From Medicago truncatula (lineage: Eukaryota; Streptophyta; Magnoliopsida; Fabales; Fabaceae): DNA of 64,000 bases. The notes under the pieces were generated by a model. That model searched no databases. It saw nothing but the letters and a program-made list of their open reading frames with translations, and was not told the DNA's origin. The DNA is taken from NCBI RefSeq assembly GCF_003473485.1, contig NC_053046.1:16068001-16132000 (forward strand). Reading direction: 5' to 3'. A program made the translations under genes and the position numbers. This document shows positions 36,670-47,472 of the stretch, one piece after another. How positions within the stretch are numbered: the stretch's first letter is position 1; every line of letters starts with the position of its first letter.

Positions 36670-36739
36670 CTCGTGAGTTTAGTTCAGTTGGTATGAACAA
36701 TGCATAAAATATGTAAGGTTTGGAGTCCGAACCCTAACA

Positions 36740-36740
<1 letters not shown>
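36670..36740 (+). repeat. tRNA-derived SINE
   Basis: A box A (GTTTAGTTCAGTTGGTATGA), ACAATGCATAAAATATGTAA and a degraded box B (GGAGTCCGAACCC). It is followed directly by a TA microsatellite. Confidence 0.65.
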
Positions 36741-36770
<30 letters not shown>

Positions 36771-36774
36771 CACG
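36741..36774. repeat. (TA)n(CA)n microsatellite
   Basis: A TA run changes to GACACACACACACACG at the 3' end of the SINE. A similar TA-to-CA run occurs at 61303-61329. Confidence 0.85.
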
Positions 36775-37919
36775 TTGGTTAAAAACAATTGAGATATAAA
36801 GATGAAGAGATATAGTAAGAATAAAATGAAAGTATAAGAAATAGTTATTATAAAAGTTGTCCAAATTAATTGTAAAAATATCAATTATCTAAAATGTTAT
36901 ATAAGTTTGGACCTCACTTTCAAAGATTAGTTCAAATATTGAGGGTGTCTAACCACATATATACATCCAACGTTTTAAGAACCGTCGTTCCAACAACTAT
37001 AATAGTCACCATCACATCTAGCATAGACTCCAATCATCGTAGTGTAATCTTTAACTTTTTTTCTTTGAACGACATTGTAATATTTAACTTGACTTTAATG
37101 TTAAATTAAATTAAATGTATTTGAATCTCACTCACAAAAACTACATCATAGAAAGAAGGGACACCCCACTGCAACAACTTCAATCTAACATACACATAGC
37201 TTGACATTTGACAATATGACATGTGTTGCCAACTTCTTTATTTGTTATGACATTGAGCACAAACATATCTTCTCTGTTTAAATGCCTTATCATGTTTGCC
37301 TCAGATAAATTTTGTTTGGAAATAAGTTTGTCCATAAAATACCAGTCATCATCTCTTCTCACCACTAATAATTTGTCTTCTTATACATTTTAGAGAGAGA
37401 ACCAAAAACATAGAAGCATTGATTCCTTCTACTCTTAATTGAGCTATCTTTATTTTCCATGTATGGATGCCAAATGTATTTAGTTAGACAATAGAATCTA
37501 GCACATGGAAAGTGGAGCTAAACCCATCTCCTCTTTTTTCCATGTTTAATATCGTTTGTTCCCATCCATCATTGTTTCCTCCTTTCTAAGAGACATGGTG
37601 GCTATTTTGCATTTTGATCCATTAGCTAAATTTGGTATTTAAGTGGGTTCTGCCTAGCATAAATATATTATACACATTTTTCTTTTTCATTTTTTTCACT
37701 CTTTTCAATTACAAAGCAAGCTGGGCTACAACACAAGAGTCCTGAAATGTTTAAAACAACCCTAAAATTGGGTCTTTATATAGAACTAAACACAGCAGAA
37801 AAACTGATAAACAAACACGTTATTACGTTAATGCCCGTCAATCCGTTGTTACTAGCTTATTTCATAACATAATTCTCTACTTTTGTTTTTTCGGGTGATA
37901 TGGTCTTTTTTTTATTTGA
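36775..37919. other. Spacer, no gene seen
   Basis: AT-rich; only short frames without recognisable domains. Confidence 0.35.
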
Positions 37920-38741
37920 TGGATTATAGAGTGAGGGATCAATTAAGTCCATCATCAGTGAACCACTTTATTCCACCGTCAGATTAAATATGTCTCTAGA
38001 ATTTCATTACTTATTACCACACTGGATCTTTGCTCCATGTCCTCTTTTCTCTCTGTGTTCACGTTCCCTTTCATGCCCTGATGAAAACCAAAATCATTAA
38101 CAACTCAAAACAAAAAAAATTAACAAACCCAGAACTGCACAATCCTTAACTTCACAATAAATTTTAACTCGTGCTTTGATTTAATATTGTGTAGGTTTGA
38201 TATTGAAGTTTCTTCAGCTTAGGGTTTTTAGCAATTTTGAGGGGTAAAGCTACCATTTTTATCATAACTATATCCCAATTTAATTACAGTTTGTTTACAA
38301 TTTAAATACTACATAATATCTGCATATGATTCTTTTTCCATTTCTCTCTTGCCATCGATTTTATTCACAAGGTGCTTCAATGGTGAAATTTATTGAGGGC
38401 TTTGTGTTATTGATATCCTCTTTGGACTTATGACTGTAAATTCGTCCTACAACTCAGGGAGCAATAATGAATGACATTGACAAGCTTTGAAAACATGTAA
38501 AACAAGGGTGTAAACTGATTATTTGAAGGGCTATTGTGTGCAAGCATTCATAAACATAACGGTGAGAGAAGAAAAGGTGCATGCGATGGAGACTGGATAG
38601 CGAGATCTACTGGTAGAGGGAGAAATAATTAGGATCAAGTATGGTGGTAAATAATTAGATCACGTAGGCTTGTTTAATCTGACGGTGGAATAATGTGGTA
38701 CACCAGTGATGGACTTAATTGATCCCTCACCCTAGAATCCA
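37920..38741. mobile_element. TIR element with about 69-bp termini (822 bp)
   Basis: The left end GGATTATAGAGTGAGGGATC with AATTAAGTCCATCA continues to TTCCACCGTCAGATTAAA. The right end is its near complement, ending ...GATCCCTCACCCTAGAATCC. No coding sequence, and I see no clear target duplication. Confidence 0.75.
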
Positions 38742-39564
38742 CCTTTTTATTTAGCCTTTTTTATTGTGATCGTAACTCATTTGTCTTAGATAATAAAAAA
38801 AACTATATGGACCTATATCTAGTGAATCTGTATTCTAAAAAAAAAGTATGAAATTTGCTCAATAGACATCTCAATTTAGCTCTTGATTAGGTTGTAACTC
38901 TCGATCGACTCTTTTTTTTTTTTTTTTTTTTAGTAAAGAGAGCAATTTTGAGGTGTTTATTGAATAATCATAAAAATCTAGTGAACCTAAAAGGAACCTT
39001 ACGACAATCCGGGTATGGGCTCGTATTGTATTATTGATCTATATAGTACATGAGATCTTAATAAAGGCTCACAACTTGTGCAATTAAATAAACTAGATCT
39101 AAAGATAATTGCTCTTTAGGTCTATATTGGTTTGAAGCTCTCCCGATTTATTAGAAGATATTTTTTCGATGTATCTTTTTACTCTTTTTGCCCATCGAAA
39201 GATATCTTTCGATGATGTATTTTGTCTGTGTTGAGCAATACAGAGGGTCTATAAAGAAACCATCATAATTAAATGGCCAATTATGTGATCCATAACCAAA
39301 AAAGGGTTTTGTTAGCCACAAAGAATCGACATGTCCTTTTCTTAACCCGAAGATGACATTTGATGTACAAATTCCAAAAAACAATTTTTGTGTCGTTTGG
39401 AAATACACTCCCAGCAAAATAAGTTGAAGTATAATGGTAGGGATGTGTGTTTTTTAAAATTATGGAGGTAGATAAAGTTCCCCCTTTTGGGAAAGTTCTT
39501 CTATTGTAGAAAGCTCTTATGGCAAATCCCTCAACATAATCATCGCAATCAATCATCCAAGACA
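38742..39564. other. Spacer, no gene seen
   Basis: AT-rich with a run of about 22 T at 38911-38932. Minus-strand open frames at 39151-39565 show no family I recognise. Confidence 0.3.
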
Positions 39565-40780
39565 TTTTGAATCCGCTCGCACAACATAAGACTTTTGCTC
39601 AAGTTCTCAACAACACGTTTGTGACATACCTTGAGTCAGCTACCTCAACTTTGTGCTAAAGGTCGTAGAATTGCTATCACAATACCAGAAGATGAGTATC
39701 ATGCTGGAGTAGAAACGTGCAAACGTAACTTGCACGATAGAATAATTTGGCCCAAGGATGCTACCCTATTAAGAGTGGATGTTTTGTGCACCAAACTATC
39801 GACCTTTTGGAAACCACTAAGAAAGTGGGGAATCACTTCCCTTGATAAAAACTTTTATGAATTCTCATTTTCATCCCTTGATGATGTAAGAAGTGTCAGA
39901 GCAATTATCTTTTGGAATTTAAGTCATGGTTACTTGAAGCTCTTTGCTCGGAGCTGGTACTTTAACCCTTAGGCGCAACAACAATCAACATCTCAGGTTT
40001 TAGTTTGAATTTATGGTCTTTCACAGGAATATTGGAGACCTAAAAAATCTAGTGAATGACACATTCAACAAATCTATGTTTGATAGGCCTTTTGGCCATT
40101 TTGCTAGAGTTTTGGTTGACACGGATCTTAAAGAAAGGATCATAGACAATTTTATTTGAAAGGAAAGGCTTTGTTTCTTTTTGTTGAATTTTGTAATCAC
40201 CGCAAAATTCTTGGTCATAATATTGATTATTGTAAGAGGATCAATAAAGACCATATGGCTATTGTTGATGTTGAGGCTAAGATCAAGACAATCATGTGAT
40301 TGCTGATAATAGTAGTAAGTATACAATACATGTTATTTAGGCTGAAATTAATGGAAATTTGGCTCAGGATAGAACATAACAAATCTAATGCGATTATAGA
40401 AAACTCCTTTGATCAGGTTAAAATTGATTAGAATCGTGATAATGATTTAGATTCTTTGACACTTTCTTTCGAGATGAGCATCAAGAGAAAGTAATAGAGA
40501 ATCCATTTACTTTGGGAAGTAGCTCCATAATGATGACATACTCTAACTCATCAAACTTCAATGTAAATGTTATTCATGATATGCAAGTTTTAAGGCTTGT
40601 TCCTATCTTGATACAACAAGATATGGATTATATGAGTGATTCATGAGCTAACATGGCTCAAAAAGAAGATAGCATAGATTCGGCTTTAAACACAAGTCAT
40701 CCATTTCATCTGACGGACCCAAGAAAGAAGAAGACTAAGAAGCAGCAACCTGAGACGAGCAAAGGGTTCAAGGTAGGTGT
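39565..40780 (+). mobile_element. LINE ORF1 relic (DUF4283 and zinc knuckle)
   Basis: From about 39580 the plus strand encodes NPLAQHKTFAQVLNN, then ITIPEDEYHAGVETCKRNLH and a DUF4283 domain (SLDKNFYEFSFSSLDDVRSV). In shifted frames follow SQEYWRP, FGHFARVLVDTD and a degraded knuckle HNIDYCKR. The end is a basic KKKTKKQQPE stretch. Stops and frame changes show it is dead. This is the nucleic-acid-binding ORF1 half of a plant LINE; the endonuclease/RT half is absent. Confidence 0.8.
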
Positions 40781-41522
40781 TTCTAGCCGTTTGACTCATT
40801 GGTTCTTCGGTGGAAGTTGTCCCTCTTGTTTTAGGCCAGTTACTGTTTTGATTTTTTCATTTTCGTTTCGCTTTAGTTTTAGTTTAGTCCCTCAATCTCT
40901 TTATACTTTTTTCTCTTTTAATATATGATATGATTAGGGTTATGAAAAAAGTGGAAAAGAGAATATTATGAAAGTGTATTGTCGTAGATTAAGTTATTAA
41001 GCAACCTCCTCTAAAAAAAAGAAAGAAACTATCTTGATCAACAATCAAGAATAACATTCGTCATAAGTTTCTATCTTGATCATAATTTTTTTTTCGTTCT
41101 TAAAAAAAAAATGATTCTCCCTGGGTCTTATTCTCAATCAAACCTTTATATTATCACTTTATATCTCCGAAACCTCAAAATCTTAATAGAAACTTATGAC
41201 GAGAGAACACACCTACACGCTACATACGTCGCATAAATTTTTCAACCAACATTGATCACCATTGGACTTAAAACCCTTAAAAAAAAATTAAACGGTAGTA
41301 AAAATTACCTACACCATATTAAAAAAAAAAATCATGTTTTTTTTGGTACAAAAGAGGAAAAAAAAATCATGTTACATAAATTCTACTATATGTCAACAAT
41401 TTTTTCATCAAAAATAAAAAAACAATGTCGAGTGAAAATAAAACAAAATAATAGTAATAAAATAAGAAACAGAATGGTTTAGAGTATTTTGGAGAAGGAT
41501 CCGTGAGAAAAGTTACAAACTG
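40781..41522. promoter_or_regulatory. Upstream region of the membrane-protein gene
   Basis: AT-rich 5' flank of the gene starting at 41534. I see no confident promoter motif. Confidence 0.3.
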
Positions 41523-41537
41523 ATGAAAAAACAATGA
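41523..41537 (+). promoter_or_regulatory. Minimal upstream ORF overlapping the main start
   Basis: ATG AAA AAA CAA TGA: a four-codon upstream frame whose TGA overlaps the main ATG as ATGA. It would sit in the mRNA leader if transcription starts upstream, and could set translation by reinitiation or leaky scanning. The reading is direct; the role is inference. Confidence 0.6.
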
Positions 41538-44500
41538 ATTCATCAAATTCACCAATTTTTCTTCCATTTTTGTTCTTCTTCGCCATTTCTTCATTTCTCG
41601 CTTTAGGTCAACAAACGTAAGCTCTAATCTCTCCCTCTCTCTAGCATGATTCATGATCTATTCAATTTCTTTGATTTGATCTCTTTTACTTCAAATTTAT
41701 AATCTTTTTTTTCTAATTTGAATTGGGTTCAGCGAAGATTCTGAAAATGGACATGGATTTGGACGCAGAGTTCTTATGAGTTTCAAAGAAAAACCTTCAG
41801 GAAGTAATCTTACCTTTGATTGCGCTCCTTCTGGTCCTTGTGTTCCCTGCATCTACTCTGAAAAGGTTTCTTTTTTTTCTTTTCCTTCTGTTATTTTAGA
41901 ACTATAGTTGAAGTTATTCATAAATAGGGGTTTGAATGTCCCGTGAGCATAGCACAATTGGTAGCGACCAGGTTGAATTTTGCGATTTATTCACCTTAAG
42001 GTTGAATTTCTAGCCATTAGGCTACTTGACCAGAAAACAAAAATAGGGGTTTGACTGTGGCACCCACAATTAAGGTTTTAAATAGTGGTCGTGGTTTAAG
42101 GTTTAAAGTTATGATTGCGTGGCCGTCCTTGATATTACTGCGAATCATGGCCAATAAAGGTTGGCTCAGTTGGAGTTAACTCAACCGCAGTGGGTTTAAC
42201 TCCCGCTGCCAATGTGAAGACTTCTTTGGTTGGTGATCTGTAGGTACTCTTTCAGCCTTGAGGCATGCCCTAACCAGGGCCTTCCCTAAGAATTCGGAGG
42301 CTCGGCTCTGGGAATGAAAAGAGGCCAGTGATAAAATCAAAACGTATTTTTTTTTTAAAAAGCAATGTTCTATTTATATTTTTTAAAAGATAAATATAAG
42401 GTGTCGTATATATGCGATACACCCAAAGGTGAAAATGACTACCGTATACATGAGGAACCCCCACCTAACACCAAAAGCAAGAGGACCTAATTCTAATAGG
42501 CCTAAAAGGCTAAAACAAGGGGACAGAAAATGGCTGGGGGTATTAAAAAAAAATTGGAGGGCAGTAGTATTAGTGGGTATTAAAAAAAAAATTGAGGCCC
42601 ATGACTGAGGGAGGCCCAGCTCTGTTGAGCTGTTTGCACCCCCTCAGGGCCGCGCCTGGCCCTAACCCCGGTGAACCCTTGTAGCCCAACTCACCTAAAC
42701 TTTATTCTATCAAAAAATAGAACCATGGTCAAATGTAGCTGATCGTAGCCTTGTTGTGGTTTCTGCAAAACTGTTTTGTTGTGGTCTATGTAGCACCGAC
42801 ATTTCTGATCAAAGGCTTGTTTGGTGTCTGTCGCGTGTCAGTGTTCTACACGACATCGATGCATGTGATTAAATTGAATTATGTCATTTTGTCAAATTAT
42901 TATTTGTGTAATGTGTCAGTATTTGCACTTCATAGGTTGTGGTTCAGATTGAGTCGTGGATGTTTTTTTTTTTTTTTTTTTTTTTAAATTGTACAATATA
43001 TAAAGTGTTTGCACTTTTTTTGAATTTTTTTTTTTAACATTTTGAAATTAGCTAATGGGTGTTGAAGGTTAGCAAGATTATGAATGCAAAGATCTGACTT
43101 CAATTTATGGAGTAATGTGTTATTTGTTGTTTTAAGACTGCTTAAATATAATGGATTTTAGGAGATTATGTATCTTTGTACATAATTGTTTCTGAAGTCT
43201 TGTTTTCGAACTTAAATGTTGATGTGATGTCAAAGGGTTAAATGGGGAATGAGGATCGTTTATTAAACAGGATTCAAGTTACATCTGTAGTCTCCCTCAT
43301 CCAAAAGAAGTTTTGTAAAGCATTTAAAAGATTTGCCGATCTTTTATATGATGTTTTCAAATTTGAAGTGAACATCGAACTGGTGAAATCTCGGGATCAT
43401 GGTTCAATTCTTTTAAATTGCTCGAATTGGGACGAAACCGCAATCAAACCGCTTAAATAGATGAACCATATTCAGTGCCGTTTTATGGTTCGACAGGCTG
43501 AACTGTCTGGTTCAATTTTTAAAACATTGATTTTATGTCTACGCTAGGATTTCACTTATGATTTCTTTGTTATATGTATGCCTGGGTCCTTCTCACTTTG
43601 TACTATACATGATGTCCTTTGCCTTGTTATTATTCATAGGCTTCTTTACTTTGTTGTTAACTACAAGCTTTTTTGGGTGGAGTTTATAGGGTGATGAGAA
43701 ATATCGCTGTAGTGAGACAGGGTACCGAATTCCATTCAAATGTGAAGAGCTTAAAGATTCAACGAAGGATGCTAAGAAAACAAAACCTCAGAAAAATCGG
43801 TCTACTTTGGAAATTTCTAATAGTAGTGCAAAACCTCATATAGTTGAACATGTTTATGGAGAGCTCATAACTTCGCAGTCACAGAGAACATTACTGGATG
43901 ATTCTTCTGCTTCAGATAATAAGTCACAGGCTTATGTCACTTATAGAAGCTGTATACCTGCAGATACTGAAGAGAAGTTGTCAGTGCTTGGTTTTGAGGT
44001 GATTTTCTGCTCCTATCTCAGATTTTTATTATATTCATTGAATAACTTCTGAACTTGGTCGAATGGAAAAATCATATCATATATTGAATATTTAGTTGTG
44101 TATTATTCTTTCGAACTAATGTGTCCAACTTAGAGGATTAAGCTGTGTTGTCTGCTGCTATTTAGTGTTTGGTTATTTAAATCTCAAGAAAGAATGTGTA
44201 ATTGGAAAGTATTTGTGTCATTCATATATGCATATATAAACAAGTAATGACCACAATCTTGAGTCGAGCTTATAGAAAAGCTGTCACTTGTTAGCAATCT
44301 GTCAATAGGGGGATGTCTGTTGTAAAGTTAGAAGAAGCAAAGGAAAGTTCTATTACTTAGACCAAAAGCTGCATTTATCTGCATGAACTATGTTTTTGCA
44401 TGTTGTCATGAGCCTTAAGCACGAAGGTAATTCTTGCAAAAAGCTTTCAAAATGTCAGTCATGTTCATAAATTAGGACGGAAGTACGAAACATTATCATT

Positions 44501-45577
44501 TGATAAATCTTATTCAGTGTTCGGAAAATTTAAGAAGTACGCTGCCACCATATGGTGTACGGACTCTGATATCAAACACCTATAGAGCACATCTTGAGAG
44601 TATAGGGACACGTGAAAATCAAACATCTTAAAATTTGGGTTGAGTCTAACTCAACTCTTCGAAACCGGTTTATAAGGTGACGACTGCACACCACTTATAA
44701 ACAGTTTTTAAGGCCACATATCATCCAATACGGGATTTCTCATCCAATAAAAATCCAAATATGGTATTATACATTGGAATCTCTAAGGATGTCACATGTA
44801 CTTTTCCTTAATAATCTCCATCCCATTTTAGTGGCTACCCTTCCTCCTTCAGGGTCGGTAGGAGACGGTGCAATATTATTGTCCTGGTTCCATGATCTAG
44901 CTTTCTGCTTTATGGTATTGTTATGTTAGTTTGTTGGTATTAGGACTACTAGTTCCCACAGGGGCTTTAATCTCCACCGAGAATTTAAGAAAAACAATGG
45001 AAATTAAAATACTTCAACCACACATGCTCATATCAACGTACCTGTAGTGCTTGAGGTTTCGCTACCGTCTTTATCTCGTTAGTTCTTCGCTAATCAGTTA
45101 AATAGTTAATAATTTTGTTTTTATTCTTTGTTCTAAGCTTTCTTTTTGGCACACTTCTATTGCTACTCTGCCAACTTGTTAAAGAGGTTAAGCATGAGTT
45201 AGTTTATTCATGAATGTTAGATTAAGCATGAACTAGTTTATTCATGAATGTCAATGAAGATACATCATACATGCAATGTCCTCCAAATTTGAAAGCGTGT
45301 GACTTTTTCAGTTTTCAGCTGCCTTAACCTTTGTGTTGATATTATAGGATATTCATTTCTGTAACTTCTACTAAAATGCGCTGCACTGCATTTTACTTGT
45401 TTGTCATTAAATGAGGTTTATGTTAACCGTGTATATTATGTGGAAAACTTTGTACAGAGTGTTGTGATTTTCTTGTTGCTCATTAGCGGATCATTCATAT
45501 ACCTGAGAAAAAAGAAGGCGGCTGCCATGTCCGGTTATGTTGCAGCAGGAAGGGGTCAGACAAACTCTCGGTATTGA
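41534..45577 (+). CDS. Small single-pass membrane protein, unknown function
   Basis: Four exons, 41534-41616, 41733-41865, 43690-43998 and 45458-45577, join to 645 nt, 214 residues, with GT-AG sites and matching phases. The layout is that of a type I membrane protein. A signal peptide covers about residues 1-25 (PIFLPFLFFFAISSFLALG). A lumenal or extracellular part has paired cysteines in FDCAPSGPCVPCIYSEK and YRCSETGYRIPFKC, then YVTYRSCIPADTEEKLSVLG. One transmembrane helix lies at about 175-191 (SVVIFLLLISGSFIYL), stopped by RKKK, with a short basic tail ending GQTNSRY. I recall conserved uncharacterised plant proteins of this shape but cannot name a function. Introns 2 and 3 carry repeats. 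No lesion is seen. Confidence 0.88.
41938..42035 (-). repeat. Composite SINE-like repeat in intron 2
   Basis: On the minus strand: GGTCAAGTAGCCTAATGGCT, a TTCAAC-type degraded box B, then CTACCAATTGTGCTATGCTC. It is the same two-headed plan as at 5894-5988 and 54450-54568. Confidence 0.55.
42270..42670. mobile_element. Possible TIR element in intron 2
   Basis: AGGGCCTTCCCTAAG near the left edge and CTCAGGGCCGCGCCTGGCCC near the right edge are rough inverted matches. AGGCCCAGCTCTGTTGAGCT is typical of a plant transposon end. Boundaries and family are uncertain. Confidence 0.35.
42790..42945 (+). repeat. GTGTC-type MITE copy in intron 2
   Basis: GTAGCACCGACA, GTGTCAGTGTTCTACACGAC, ATGTGATTAAATTGAATTAT and GCACTTCATAGG appear in the order of the family. 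Confidence 0.55.
44490..44780 (+). repeat. LTR-like interspersed repeat in intron 3
   Basis: The phrases ACTCAACTCTTCGAAACCGG, TTTATAAGGTGACGACTGCA and ACACCACTTATAAACA belong to a plant interspersed repeat. A related fragment lies at 55840-55930 (AAAACCGGCTTCGTAGG). Element borders not found. Confidence 0.4.
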
Positions 45578-45904
45578 AATGCAAACTGGCTGTACGATGC
45601 GATTTATTCCACACTGATTTATTTTTCTTCATTTTTTAACAACAATGTATTGTAATAGGAAATTTCGAGATTCAGGTAGTGATTTTATAAAATGTTGTAT
45701 ACTAGTGAGTAGTGACATGAAAAGTAGTGTTATACCATAATTCAACCCATGGCTGCTAATATGACCAATTCTTAGGTAAAGTTAGGTTGTTCAAAAGCAA
45801 AACGCCTTAAATAATTTCACTCAATGCTTCACACTAACTTCATTAACAGAAAGGACATAACTTTGTATCTATTCTATAACTATATATAAAGAAATACATG
45901 GTTA
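45578..45904. other. 3' flank of the membrane-protein gene
   Basis: AT-rich 3' region; nothing else supported. Confidence 0.3.
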
Positions 45905-46230
45905 TGTAGTGATTTTTTGAACCTCCCATTATACCCTCAAACAAATTTTCCTATAGGAATGTTATACTGTTGTGTCATTTAGAAAGTTAAAATTTATATT
46001 ATATTTGATATATTGTTAGTATCGTTGAAATAGATAAATATAGTTTGTTACAACATGAAAGTGCAATATACCTATACTTATAGTTTTAATCAAAATCAAA
46101 ATTTCATAAAGCAATTTTAATCAAAATCAAAATTTCATAAAGCTAATGTTTGTAATTTATACGCATTAGCGCAGTAAAAAGAATTTCATAAAAACTAATG
46201 TTCGTAATTTATACGCATTAGCGTAATAAA
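45905..46230. repeat. Repeat related to the Harbinger-like element interior
   Basis: It shares TTTAATCAAAATCAAAATTT, a TTATACGCATTAGCG phrase and TTGTTACAA with 10040-10310. An internal segment (TTTTAATCAAAATCAAAATT) is repeated at 46086 and 46114, and the GCATTAGCG phrase at 46160 and 46215. It is probably a decayed relative of the same element family. Confidence 0.55.
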
Positions 46231-46295
46231 AAAGAAAGAGAGATGGGCACGGACACGGAGTGTCCACCTAAACGTTAGTAGTGCTATAAATATTA

Positions 46296-46440
46296 TGAGA
46301 AATGATATATGTACACCTATTTTGTGACAACTTTCTCTCTCATACTCACATTATCCTCTTATTCTCTCTCTTCTTTATTCTCTCTCCATTATTTTCAACT
46401 AATAGAAAGAGAGAAAAAAGAAGTTGTCACTAAAAGTTGT
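46296..46440. mobile_element. Short fold-back MITE
   Basis: GTGACAACTTTCTCTCTC on the left pairs with GAGAGAAAAAAGAAGTTGTCAC on the right, flanked by AAATGATATATG versus GTATGAAATGATT. No coding sequence. Confidence 0.5.
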
Positions 46441-47311
46441 ATGAAATGATTGTTCAAATATCACTACTCAAATATTATTCCTACTATTCTCTACTAAAAA
46501 TAGTATAACTGTCACCAATAACTTTGAAATGGTGTTTTTTTTAAAAATAAAAAACCGTCCCTTTGTAAGAACATATAGTAAGAACAATGGCTAGCACTGC
46601 ATATAAGTTTTGTCCTCAACAGAATACCCTACAACAAACTTCAATAGTGCTTTTCAGGGTCTGAAAGGTTGTTTTCTGCACATGTTAATTCTTAACTCGA
46701 ATCTAATGATAGCTGAATTTAAGATCCATTTTGAAAAGTAAGCATCCTCATATAATATATCAATTCATCAACTACAGTTATTGAATACTTACCTGTGTTG
46801 TGACTTTATCAAGAGTTCTGTAAATAGACATATGCTATGGTGAGTCCTTTTTTTAATCAATACTATCTTGTCTTATTTTTTAATCACCAAAGTTCTTTGC
46901 ATCAATGTAAGATTTTTAATAGAAAAAAACGTATGTTTTTTTTACTGCACATTTAAAATTTGAGGATTTTTCCTTCATTCTGGAAGTTCAATGTGTCTAA
47001 TTGCATCTTTAAAGCAGCATTATATTAATCATACACAGTAAATAGCCACTTACCCAAATATAAAACATCAAATCTCAAAGAAGCTTATTGGAGAATGATG
47101 TTCATAAGTGACACTTTAGTACTGTAAGCATTATATTAATCATAAGGGTGTGAGGAGCCTAAATAAGGATTGAGTGCATGCTTTTGTACACAAAATTAAT
47201 CTATATGTTCCTTTGCATAGAATCATGCAATAGAGTTCAAGATGACCAATTGTGACTATGACAGATCACAACTAACTGTAGAGAAACACTTGACAAAGTT
47301 ACAGTGTAAGG

Positions 47312-47472
47312 ATGAAGCACAGACACTCCTCGGATTAAGCGTGTACCGGTGTGTCTTGTCCGACACCGACACATATAATTACACTAAATTATGAGATTTT
47401 CTCAAATTATTAGCAGTGTCGGCATGTTAGTGTCCGTGTCATGTTCGGTGTCTGTGTCTGTATCTTCATATC
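47312..47472 (+). mobile_element. GTGTC-type MITE, best copy (about 160 bp)
   Basis: The end ATGAAGCACAGACAC is inverted at the right edge as GTGTCTGTATCTTCAT. Inside are GTCCGACACCGACACAT, AATTACACTAAATTATGAG and AGTGTCGGCATGTTAGTGTC. Four other copies lie in this window, three of them in introns. Confidence 0.65.

Noticed and set aside
39151-39565. Minus-strand frames next to the LINE ORF1 relic
   Set aside because: No homology that I recognise, and composition like surrounding spacer.
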